Positions 8,238-14,740 of a stretch of 20,015 nucleotides of DNA are shown piece by piece; the stretch's first letter is position 1; the number at the start of each line of letters is the position of its first letter. The translations under genes and the position numbers were made by a program. This stretch comes from Caldivirga sp. UBA161 (GTDB taxonomy: Archaea; Thermoproteota; Thermoprotei; Thermoproteales; Thermocladiaceae): the NCBI RefSeq assembly GCF_002506515.1, contig NZ_DAXS01000022.1, positions 1 through 20,015 on the forward strand, read 5' to 3'. The notes below the pieces were generated by a model. It saw only the letters and a list, made by a program, of their open reading frames with translations. It ran no database searches and was not told the origin of the DNA.

Positions 8238-9914
8238 ATGAGTCAGCAGGCCTACATTGCTCAGATAGGTGGAGTCCCTGTACTGGTGCTTAAGGAGGGG
8301 ACGCAGAGGGCCTTTGGTAAGGAGGCGCTTAGGATAAACATAATGGTTGCCAAGGCGGTATCAGAGGTAATGAGGACCACACTGGGGCCTAAGGGTATGG
8401 ATAAGATGCTTATTGATAGCCTCGGTGACATAACTATAACCAATGATGGCGCAACAATACTTAATGAAATGGATGTACAACACCCAATAGGTAAGTTACT
8501 GGTTGAGATAGCTAAGACGCAGGACGATGAGGTTGGTGACGGCACAACAACCGCAGTGGTGTTGGCTGGGGCGCTACTTGATGAGGCGGAGAAGTTAATT
8601 GAGAAGAACATTCACCCAACAGTCATAATATCAGGCTTCAAGAAGGGCCTTGACGCCGCAATTCAGTACTTAACCAAGATAGCTACTCCAGTGGATAGGG
8701 ATAATATTGATGTTCTTAAGAAGGTGGCTGCAACATCAATGCATGGTAAGATTAGTGAAACGGTTAAGGATCAATTCGCTGAGTTGGCGGCCAAGGCAGT
8801 TTCAATGATTAAGGAGCAGAGGGGTGATAAGTGGATTGCTGACTTAGATAATGTCCAATTAGTCAAGAAGCATGGCGGCAGCTTACTTGATACTCAGCTT
8901 ATTCAGGGTGTGGTTATTGATAAGGAGGTTGTCCACGCCGCAATGCCCAAGAAGATTACTAACGCCAAGATAGCCCTACTTGACGCCCCACTTGAGGTTG
9001 AGAAGCCTGAAATTGATGCTGAGATTAGGATCCAGGACCCAACTCAGATTAAGGCATTCCTAGATGAGGAGGAGAATATACTGAGGGGTTATGTTGATAA
9101 GCTTAAGTCAATAGGCGCCAATGTAATCTTCACAACTAAGGGTATTGATGACATAGCCCAATACTACTTAGCTAAGGCTGGTATTATGGCTGTTAGGAGG
9201 GTTAAGAGGAGTGACATTGAGAAGCTTGTTAGGGCAACTGGAGGTAGGCTAGTAACCAATATAGATGACTTAACCGAGAATGACCTAGGCTTCGCCGGAT
9301 TAGTTGAGGAGAGGAGGGTTGGAGATGAGAAGATGGTCTTCGTTGAACAATGCAAGAACCCGAAGGCAGTAAGCATCCTCATTAGGGGTGGGTTTGAGAG
9401 GCTGGTTGATGAGGCTGAGAGGAATCTAACAGATGCCTTAAGCGTAGTATCAGATGTGATAGAGAACCCATTCATAGTACCAGGTGGTGGTGCACCGGAG
9501 ATTGAGGCAGCTAAGGCTGTTAGGCAATTGGCGGCTAAGGTTAGTGGTAGGGAGCAGTACGCAATTGAAGCCTTCGCCAATGCATTAGAGGCAGTGCCTA
9601 AGACCCTTGCGGAGAACGCCGGCCTTGATGCAGTGGACATACTCACTGAGCTTAGGCATATGCATGAGAGTAGGGAGGATGGGTGGAAGTACGGTATTGA
9701 CGCCTTCAGTGGTAAGGTAGCTGACATGGTGGCAATGAATATTGTTGAACCACTGGTTGTTAAGACCCAGGCCTATAAGGCTGCAGTGGAGGCTACATCA
9801 ATGATCCTTAGGATTGATGAGATAATAGCTGCAAGTAAGATTGAGAGTGGTGGCGAGAAGGGTAAGAAGGAGGGGGAGGAGGGAGCTGGTTCAACAGGGG
9901 GAGGCCTTGAGTAA
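8238..9914 (+). CDS. Thermosome subunit (group II chaperonin)
   Basis: This ATP-driven cytosolic chaperonin subunit assembles into double-ring complexes that fold proteins and help cells survive heat. From the ATG at 8238 it is 558 residues, a normal length. Equatorial-domain ATP motifs are clear: TTLGPKGMDKML (47-58), NDGATIL (69-75), GDGTTTAVVLAG (100-111) and, later, VPGGGAPEIEAAK. The C-terminus is a charged Gly/Glu/Lys tail ending GGGLE, as in other thermosomes. The frame is open upstream to a GTG at 8181, but that codon is before the TATA box and the MSQQAYIAQIGG start agrees with relatives. Crenarchaea usually have two or three paralogues (alpha, beta, gamma); which one this is cannot be told here. 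It is convergent with rpoG, with 10 bp between stops. Confidence 0.97.
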   Translation: MSQQAYIAQIGGVPVLVLKEGTQRAFGKEALRINIMVAKAVSEVMRTTLGPKGMDKMLIDSLGDITITNDGATILNEMDVQHPIGKLLVEIAKTQDDEVGDGTTTAVVLAGALLDEAEKLIEKNIHPTVIISGFKKGLDAAIQYLTKIATPVDRDNIDVLKKVAATSMHGKISETVKDQFAELAAKAVSMIKEQRGDKWIADLDNVQLVKKHGGSLLDTQLIQGVVIDKEVVHAAMPKKITNAKIALLDAPLEVEKPEIDAEIRIQDPTQIKAFLDEEENILRGYVDKLKSIGANVIFTTKGIDDIAQYYLAKAGIMAVRRVKRSDIEKLVRATGGRLVTNIDDLTENDLGFAGLVEERRVGDEKMVFVEQCKNPKAVSILIRGGFERLVDEAERNLTDALSVVSDVIENPFIVPGGGAPEIEAAKAVRQLAAKVSGREQYAIEAFANALEAVPKTLAENAGLDAVDILTELRHMHESREDGWKYGIDAFSGKVADMVAMNIVEPLVVKTQAYKAAVEATSMILRIDEIIAASKIESGGEKGKKEGEEGAGSTGGGLE

Positions 9915-9924
9915 TTAAAATAAA

Positions 9925-10272
9925 TCAACTGGTTAATAGTTTTAAACCAATGTAAATTTTATCACCTAAATTTGGCCTACTACTTATATTACCCTCCATG
10001 TGGAGTATGAAGCCGCCTATTGATATTCTCATGAGGTTATCCCCCAGGTAATACACCATACCCCACATGTATACGTCCCAATTCCCCTTGTAATTCTCAT
10101 CCTTACTACTGGAAAGTGAAACAAGCATTGAGTCGCCTTGCTTAAACTTATTAATAATGGCTGGCAACTCAATAGTAATTAACGCCCCCTCACCCTCAAG
10201 CTTAAGCTTAACCACGTTATTAGGCTCATACTCAATCCCCGTAACCTTATACGTACCCCTATACTCGTACAT
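9925..10272 (-). CDS. rpoG: RNA polymerase subunit G (Rpo8, Rpb8-like)
   Basis: This small subunit belongs to the DNA-directed RNA polymerase of Crenarchaeota and Korarchaeota and is the counterpart of eukaryotic Rpb8. From the ATG at 10272 the protein has 115 residues, the usual size. It starts MYEYRGTYKVTGIEYE, and its all-beta pattern with VYMWGMVYY, ISIGGFILHMEG and GDKIYIGL resembles crenarchaeal RpoG sequences. The frame stays open upstream to a TTG at 10347, but that would overlap the divergent Lsm gene and lie upstream of the TATA element; the ATG is about 26 bp from it, so a leaderless start at 10272 is preferred. The identification rests on recognising a divergent small family, so it is less certain than its neighbours. 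Confidence 0.72.
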   Translation of the reverse strand: MYEYRGTYKVTGIEYEPNNVVKLKLEGEGALITIELPAIINKFKQGDSMLVSLSSSKDENYKGNWDVYMWGMVYYLGDNLMRISIGGFILHMEGNISSRPNLGDKIYIGLKLLTS

Positions 10273-10294
10273 AGGTGGGTTTATACTATTAGAG

Positions 10295-10302
10295 TTTAAA
10301 AA
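10295..10302. promoter_or_regulatory. Shared bidirectional TATA element between rpoG and the Lsm-tgtA operon
   Basis: TTTAAAAA contains the palindrome TTTAAA (10295-10300) and is the only good TATA candidate at the right distance for either gene. It is centred about 26 bp from the rpoG ATG at 10272 (minus) and about 28 bp from the Lsm ATG at 10326 (plus). The two start codons are only 53 bp apart, so both transcripts would be leaderless and would start from one element. Confidence 0.55.
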
Positions 10303-10325
10303 GGCCACTGCATAAGTCCACTGGT

Positions 10326-10748
10326 ATGGCCTTTGGTGAAGGAGCAAGGCGATTCAATGCGGAGGTAATGGGTATGTTGGGTAGGAAGGTCCTAGTTAAT
10401 CTCATGGGTGGTTCATTCTATAGGGGGCAATTAGTCGGTATAGATCAGGGATTAAACATTGTCTTGGTTGATGTTACTAATGATAAGAATGAAAGGTTCC
10501 CGAAGGTTTTAATTAAATCCGAGGCAATTAGGGATATTGCCCTAGTGGAGGAGTACATTGATTTAAGGGAATTAGCTAAGATACTTGAAAAGTACTTCCC
10601 AGGAATGGTTAAGTACATTGAGGAGACTAATACCATAATAGTGAGTGAAAACGTCACTGTTACCGAAGAGGGTGTTAAGGGAACTGGGCTGGTGGCTAGG
10701 AGGGTTAAGGAAATATATGATGAATACGTTCAGTCGAGGAAGAGGTAA
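10326..10748 (+). CDS. Sm-like archaeal protein with C-terminal domain (SmAP3-type Lsm)
   Basis: Sm-like proteins form rings that bind U-rich RNA and take part in RNA processing and decay. Residues ~13-76 are the Sm fold: LGRKVLVNLMGGSFYRGQL with IDQGLNIVL is the Sm1 motif, and KVLIKSEAIRDIAL is the Sm2 motif. A further ~64 residues (from about EEYIDLRELAKIL) form an extra alpha/beta domain. This two-domain layout and the 140-residue length match the SmAP3 class described from Pyrobaculum. The ATG lies about 28 bp after the shared TATA element (leaderless). Its TAA overlaps the tgtA ATG by one base (TAATG), so the two are co-translated, which suggests a shared role in tRNA or RNA maturation. 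Confidence 0.9.
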   Translation: MAFGEGARRFNAEVMGMLGRKVLVNLMGGSFYRGQLVGIDQGLNIVLVDVTNDKNERFPKVLIKSEAIRDIALVEEYIDLRELAKILEKYFPGMVKYIEETNTIIVSENVTVTEEGVKGTGLVARRVKEIYDEYVQSRKR

Positions 10749-12319
10749 TGTTTGAGGTAATAGAGAAGGATGAGATAGCTAGGATTGGGAAACTACGCAC
10801 TAGGCATGGTGTAATAGAAACCCCTGCATTATTCCCAGTAATAAACCCAAGTAGGCAGTATGTTGATTTAGGTAAGATTAAGGAACTTGGGTTTAACCAA
10901 ATAATAACCAACGCCTACATTATAAGGGGGGCTTATGGCGATACTGCTAAGGAGGTTGGGCTTCATGAACTCTTGGGTTGGGATGGCCCATTGATGACTG
11001 ATTCAGGGGCGTATCAAATACTCCAATACGGCAACATTGAGGTAAGCCCTGATGATGCCTTAAGGTACCAGGTTGAAATAGGCAGTGACATAGGCGTCAT
11101 ACTTGATATACCAACCAGTTACCCAAGGCCAAGGGAGCTTGTGGAGGTTGAGGTTAATGAAACCATTAGGAGGGCTAGGAGGGCTATGCTTCAACTTAAG
11201 GAGCTGGATCCTGAACATAGGATGCTTATAGTTGGACCAACCCAGGGGGGTGTTTATAGGGATTTACTAGCCTACTCAGCTAAAGCTATCTCAGGATTAC
11301 CCTTCGACATATATGCAATAGGCAGCCCAACCACCCTTCTTCAAGCCTATAACTTCACAAGCATAATTAAAATTATACTTACGGTTAAGTCAATAGTACC
11401 ATTCGGCAAACCAATACACCTGTTTGGCGTCGGCCACCCATTAATACTACCCCTGGCAGTGGCCTTGGGTATTGATTTATTTGACTCAGCCTCATACATG
11501 CTTTACGCTAATGATGATAGAATAATCTTAAGCAGTAGGACTGTTAGGTTAAGTGAATTAGATAAGGATTACGTCCTTGATGGTTGCGGTAAGAGGGTGG
11601 GGGAGTTAATGGAGATGAGTAAGGAGGAGAGGGTTAGGTTCATTGCGCAGCATAACCTATGGTCGCTGTCAAGGGAGGTAATGGAGATTAAACAGAGGAT
11701 TAGGGAACATGACATCTGGGGTTACGTGGCCCAGAAGGCTAGGCAGCACCCATCAGTTTACAGGGCTTACTTAACATTAAAGGAAAGCCCACTATTCCGT
11801 AGGCTAGTCATTAAATTAGCCAGTGGACTTAAGGTCAATGCTACTCAGTTAAGCATCCTAGATAACAGTGACTTAACTAGGCCTGAGGTTCAGTGGGCTA
11901 GGCGTAGGTTAAGGAGGTTGATTAAAGGTATGGGTGATTTAACTAATGCCCTCATAATAATTGGTGATTATGAGGAGCCCTTCATAAGGACTCAGGTCGC
12001 AAATGAGGTTATTAGGATTGGTGTGAGGGCCTTCACTTATAATGAGGTTTACGGCTTAATCCCCATTGAATTAAGCGATGTATACCCCTTCTCCCAAACG
12101 GTTCGGGTAAATGTTAAACCAAGGCCCATTAAGTATACGTTAAGGGATTCAATAATACTAGTGGAGGATAAGTATAGGGATATGGTTAGGTTCATTAAGT
12201 GCAGCGGTGAATGCATCATAATTTACATCGACTCACTTAAAAATATTAGAGCCTACGAGAAGTACATAAAACTAGCCTTAATGAAGCACGCCACTGAAGG
12301 TGATGCTAAACCTAAGTGA
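10748..12319 (+). CDS. tgtA: Archaeal tRNA-guanine transglycosylase (archaeosine pathway), zinc cysteines altered, no PUA domain
   Basis: ArcTGT exchanges guanine 15 of tRNA for preQ0, the first tRNA-bound step toward archaeosine. The catalytic barrel (about 1-340) is well kept: MTDSGAYQ (83-90) holds the catalytic D85, IGVILDIPTSYP and GPTQGGVY line the base pocket, HLFGVGHP fits, and GIDLFDSASY holds the nucleophile D246. The usual zinc site C-x-C-x2-C...H is degraded: at 278-284 I see DGCGKRV with one cysteine (C280), although H302 (QHNL) remains. At 523 residues it is shorter than the ~580-residue Pyrococcus enzyme and ends after the C1/C2-type region, without a recognisable C-terminal PUA domain. 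The motif of the paralogue ArcS is absent, so this is the base-exchange enzyme. Second gene of the Lsm operon, with GAGGAAGAGG just before the ATG as ribosome binding site. Confidence 0.9.
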   Translation: MFEVIEKDEIARIGKLRTRHGVIETPALFPVINPSRQYVDLGKIKELGFNQIITNAYIIRGAYGDTAKEVGLHELLGWDGPLMTDSGAYQILQYGNIEVSPDDALRYQVEIGSDIGVILDIPTSYPRPRELVEVEVNETIRRARRAMLQLKELDPEHRMLIVGPTQGGVYRDLLAYSAKAISGLPFDIYAIGSPTTLLQAYNFTSIIKIILTVKSIVPFGKPIHLFGVGHPLILPLAVALGIDLFDSASYMLYANDDRIILSSRTVRLSELDKDYVLDGCGKRVGELMEMSKEERVRFIAQHNLWSLSREVMEIKQRIREHDIWGYVAQKARQHPSVYRAYLTLKESPLFRRLVIKLASGLKVNATQLSILDNSDLTRPEVQWARRRLRRLIKGMGDLTNALIIIGDYEEPFIRTQVANEVIRIGVRAFTYNEVYGLIPIELSDVYPFSQTVRVNVKPRPIKYTLRDSIILVEDKYRDMVRFIKCSGECIIIYIDSLKNIRAYEKYIKLALMKHATEGDAKPK

Positions 12320-12366
12320 ACTTCATGAAGCCACGCTTCAGTTTAAGGCAATAACCTTAAAATCAA

Positions 12367-12882
12367 TTATAGGTTACTGCCACTGTATAGCTTAGCCAGC
12401 TCCAGGTAAGCCTTATAATTATCAATTATCCTACGCACATCATCATCAGTAACGCTCCTAATGACCCTTGCTGGTACACCAACAGCCACGCTCCTAGGTG
12501 GTATCCTAGTACCCTCAGTAACCACTGCACCAGCACCTATTATTGAGTACTCACCCACCTCAGCATTATTAAGCAGAATAGCCCCCATACCCACTAATAC
12601 ATAATCATTGATTCTGGCTCCATGAACTATTGCCCTATGCCCAATAGTAACACCCTCACCTATAACGGTCCTTATTCCCCTATCAGTGTGAACCACAACG
12701 TGGTCCTGCAAGTTACTGAACCTACCTATTGAAATAGAATCCTCATCACCCCTAACAACAGCATAAGGCCATAGGCTAACCTCATCACCAACATCCACAT
12801 CTCCAATTACATACGCAGTATTAGCTATGAAAACACCTCTACCAATCCTAGGCACCTTACCATTAAAACTAATGATGGGCAT
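12367..12882 (-). CDS. Gamma-class carbonic anhydrase family protein (left-handed beta-helix)
   Basis: This 171-residue protein is built of hexapeptide repeats forming a left-handed parallel beta-helix, usually a trimer. The three zinc histidines of the CamH / YrdA-like subclass are visible: H65 (HVVVHTD), H82 (TIGHRA) and H87 (IVHG). VVRGDEDSISIG (42-53) and NLQDH (57-61) carry the conserved Arg, Asp and Gln near the active site. The GVPARVIR segment and the C-terminal helix are typical. It probably interconverts CO2 and bicarbonate, but some relatives have little carbonic anhydrase activity. The ATG lies about 24 bp from a TATA box, giving a leaderless single-gene unit. It is convergent with tgtA (47 bp apart). 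Confidence 0.9.
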   Translation of the reverse strand: MPIISFNGKVPRIGRGVFIANTAYVIGDVDVGDEVSLWPYAVVRGDEDSISIGRFSNLQDHVVVHTDRGIRTVIGEGVTIGHRAIVHGARINDYVLVGMGAILLNNAEVGEYSIIGAGAVVTEGTRIPPRSVAVGVPARVIRSVTDDDVRRIIDNYKAYLELAKLYSGSNL

Positions 12883-12900
12883 AGGGGCCTCTTAAGTGTG

Positions 12901-12910
12901 TTTAATTATA
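12901..12910 (-). promoter_or_regulatory. TATA box of the carbonic anhydrase gene
   Basis: The minus strand reads TATAATTAAA, centred about 24 bp before the ATG at 12882. No Shine-Dalgarno is present between it and the start. Confidence 0.5.
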
Positions 12911-12977
12911 AGATTTACCCTCATTGCTTCATACCTAGTAAGGATTTTATGCTTAAGTAACGCTAAGCTGCAACGAA

Positions 12978-13214
12978 ATGTCTACATTAAATAGAGCTCT
13001 AATGATTACTGGAATATTGATTCTAATCACCGCTACAGTATTATTAGCCTTAACGATACCAATGGTGCATTACATGAGTTATTACCACTGCATGGGTATT
13101 ATGTGCGGCCCAATACCGTATTACCCATTAATATTACCAGTAACCCTACTTGCCTTACCCTTCACATTACTGAGAATAATGCGGAGTACTTATACTTCTA
13201 GGTTAAAAATGTGA
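12978..13214 (+). CDS. Small two-helix membrane protein with Cys/His/Met-rich loop, function unknown
   Basis: The 78-residue product has two clear membrane segments (about 6-29 and 49-66) joined by a short loop holding H31, H37, C38, M39, M42 and C43 followed by GPIPYYP. The C-terminal tail is basic (RIMRS...SRLK). A TATA-like TTTATGCTTAAG (12946-12957) centred about 26 bp before the ATG gives a plausible leaderless promoter, which together with the clean topology argues that the gene is real. I do not recognise the family. The sulfur- and histidine-rich loop could bind metal or form a disulfide; that is speculation. It is divergent from the carbonic anhydrase gene. Confidence 0.6.
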   Translation: MSTLNRALMITGILILITATVLLALTIPMVHYMSYYHCMGIMCGPIPYYPLILPVTLLALPFTLLRIMRSTYTSRLKM

Positions 13215-13244
13215 TGGAATCAATTATAGGGGATGCTGATTACC

Positions 13245-13468
13245 TCAAGTACTATTAATTGATGCTACCCTTCTTAGTAACAAAACGGCTATAAGCACTA
13301 TCATAACTAGAAGAGTAATATGAAGAGAATACATAGTAACCACATGATTGATGGGGGCCTCACACCACTCTCTCCAGACCATGGTCCTGGCCCCTACCAT
13401 CCCATGCCGCACCATGGGTGGAAGAGCATTGGCTCAATCATATACAATAGTGGGATAATTAATAGCAT
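13245..13468 (-). pseudogene. Probable decayed small membrane protein gene (one stop, one frameshift)
   Basis: On the minus strand an ATG at 13468, preceded by a strong GAGGTGAGG ribosome binding site, opens a frame reading MLLIIPLLYMIEPML then HPWCGMGW and a TAG stop (13394-13396). The same frame continues GPGPW...IMWLLCILFILLF to a second TAG. Shifting frame there gives LLVMIVLIAVLLLRR and a stop at 13245-13247. Put together this looks like a two-helix protein with a Cys/His/Gly/Trp/Pro loop, broken by one stop and one frameshift. It loosely resembles the 12978-13214 product in layout. It could also be noncoding sequence with chance hydrophobic stretches. Confidence 0.35.
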
Positions 13469-13640
13469 GGCCTCACCTCGCCACTGCTTCACTCTGGTTA
13501 GTTTACTTAAGCTAACTACTACGCTGGCTTAATGGTTTCGAGTACGTAAAATTTCGGTTAAACTGGTGTGAAGCTAATTTACCCTTGGTTTCAGGAAATG
13601 ATACTGGGTGGCGCCTAAACCCTATTGCCTTATGTTGGGA

Positions 13641-13650
13641 AATTTAATTA
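13641..13650 (+). promoter_or_regulatory. TATA box of the C/D box sRNA
   Basis: AATTTAATTA is centred about 26 bp before position 13671, which would put the transcript start four bases before the C box. This is the spacing expected for an independently transcribed archaeal sRNA. Confidence 0.5.
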
Positions 13651-13670
13651 AGGTTAGTTAAGGAGGCTTC

Positions 13671-13725
13671 AGGAGTGATGATTCTAGAGCCCACTGATTA
13701 ATGAAGATGAATGCCGCTACTGATT
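13671..13725 (+). ncRNA. C/D box guide sRNA (double guide)
   Basis: All four boxes appear in order with archaeal spacing. The C box GTGATGA (13675-13681) is a perfect RUGAUGA. A 12-nt guide follows (13682-13693), then D' box CTGA (13694-13697), a 3-nt linker, C' box ATGAAGA (13701-13707, 6 of 7 matches), a second 12-nt guide (13708-13719) and D box CTGA (13720-13723). Such RNAs direct 2'-O-methylation by fibrillarin with L7Ae and Nop5, opposite the fifth base upstream of each D/D' box. The predicted targets read UGGGCUCUAGAA (D' guide, methylated C) and UAGCGGCAUUCA (D guide, methylated G). I cannot place these targets in a particular rRNA or tRNA. The RNA ends right at the stop codon of the convergent purP paralogue. 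The ends given are estimates. Confidence 0.75.
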
Positions 13726-14740
13726 ATGTTAATATGTCGATTAATTTACCTCTTTTAACCGAGTTCACTATTTCATGGGCTATCCTCTCACCCATGTCCA
13801 TTGGTTTATCGAAGTACAGTACTGAGTAGGGGCTACCTATACCCATGTAGACGTTTGTGCCGGCAACAATCCTCCCAGAGAACTCGAAGACAATTATTGA
13901 TAAGTCATCCCTAATTATTGACTCTAAACTATATGGCCCTATCATACCTGGTGGTACTAATTCGGCAACTGCCCTTGAGAAGCCTTCACCATACTTCTGC
14001 ACAATGGGCAATAGTGATTCCCTTAGAACCACCGGAATATTACCAACAACCACGAAGGTTGGTTCAGCTAGGTTAAATGACCTGCCATCAACGTTACTCT
14101 CATATCTTAAATCCATTCCAAATAATTCAACACGGCCATACACCTTTGAGCCAAAGTAATGGTAGTAGGCGGGTACGCCAATCACGTACTCCTGTATTAT
14201 GTAATCATCCCCCACGTTAATGCTGCTTAACTTACTTACAAGTTCATTAGCATCCTTAGCTATGAAGTAACCCCTACCACCCTTTGCGCCAGATAACTTA
14301 ACTATAACTGGCCTATCCACTTGAGTTGGATCATTAAATGACTTAGGTATGGGTATCCCAGCGTATTCAAGCAGCTTCATTTTCTTCCTCTGATCAGCCT
14401 CCCACTCAATAATATACCTATTACCGAAGGTTGGGATAGGCATATTCAATGCCCTCCTCCATCCAACATACTCCACGTAACTACCGTGGGGTATGAGTAT
14501 TGAATTATCCTTAACTAAGTCACCTGCAAGCTGCTCCATACTGCCTAAATCCACTTCAATAACCTTATCTATGAAGGTGAAGCGCCTATAAAACCAACCT
14601 GACCCAGGCTTAGCCACAGCCACGGTACCTAACCCAAGCCTCTTAGCTCCCCTCAATATTTGGAGTGAGGAGTGGCTTGCTATTGTTACTACTTTTAATT
14701 TACTTAAATCGTAGTTCTTTAAGGTTGCCTCAATATTCAT
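13724..14740 (-). CDS. purP: PurP paralogue 2, FAICAR synthetase-like ATP-grasp protein
   Basis: PurP is the archaeal enzyme that uses formate and ATP to turn AICAR into FAICAR, replacing the formyltransferase half of bacterial PurH. This 338-residue copy has the N-terminal nucleotide-binding segment VTIASHSSLQILRGAK (18-33, with H23), FGNRYIIEWE (105-114), the glycine-rich ATP-grasp loop KLSGAKGGRGYFIAKD (148-163), VPPGMIGPYSLE and the C-terminal GRIVAGTNVYMG metal/ATP region. Its ATG overlaps the stop of the upstream paralogue (ATGA, 4 bp) and has GGTGA just before it, so the two are co-translated. Archaea often carry divergent PurP copies, and some do not have proven FAICAR synthetase activity, so this one may be a second enzyme or a partner subunit. 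Confidence 0.85.
   Translation of the reverse strand: MNIEATLKNYDLSKLKVVTIASHSSLQILRGAKRLGLGTVAVAKPGSGWFYRRFTFIDKVIEVDLGSMEQLAGDLVKDNSILIPHGSYVEYVGWRRALNMPIPTFGNRYIIEWEADQRKKMKLLEYAGIPIPKSFNDPTQVDRPVIVKLSGAKGGRGYFIAKDANELVSKLSSINVGDDYIIQEYVIGVPAYYHYFGSKVYGRVELFGMDLRYESNVDGRSFNLAEPTFVVVGNIPVVLRESLLPIVQKYGEGFSRAVAELVPPGMIGPYSLESIIRDDLSIIVFEFSGRIVAGTNVYMGIGSPYSVLYFDKPMDMGERIAHEIVNSVKRGKLIDILT

Larger units (their letters stand above)
13215..13723. other. 509-bp stretch without an intact gene
   Basis: No convincing intact protein gene lies here. The left part holds the probable pseudogene (13245-13468, minus). The middle, about 13470-13640, shows nothing I can name. The right end holds a promoter-like AATTTAATTA (13641-13650) and the C/D box sRNA (13671-13725). 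The 70-codon plus-strand frame at 13320-13532 is the antisense of the pseudogene and looks unnatural. Confidence 0.6.

Noticed and set aside
9164..9727. 187-codon minus-strand frame
   Set aside because: It is the antisense of the thermosome gene and is low-complexity Ser/Ala/Leu-rich.
12316..12328. 13-base match GTGAACTTCATGA shared with 7658-7670
   Set aside because: A match of this length between two places in 20 kb is expected by chance; both lie at gene ends without other similarity.
12321..12330. Palindrome CTTCATGAAG after the tgtA stop as a terminator hairpin
   Set aside because: There is no loop and no T-run after it, so it does not look like a terminator.
13320..13532. 70-codon plus-strand frame rich in His, Pro and Gly
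   Set aside because: It is the antisense of the probable pseudogene, has no TATA box at the right distance and shows no membrane or domain pattern.
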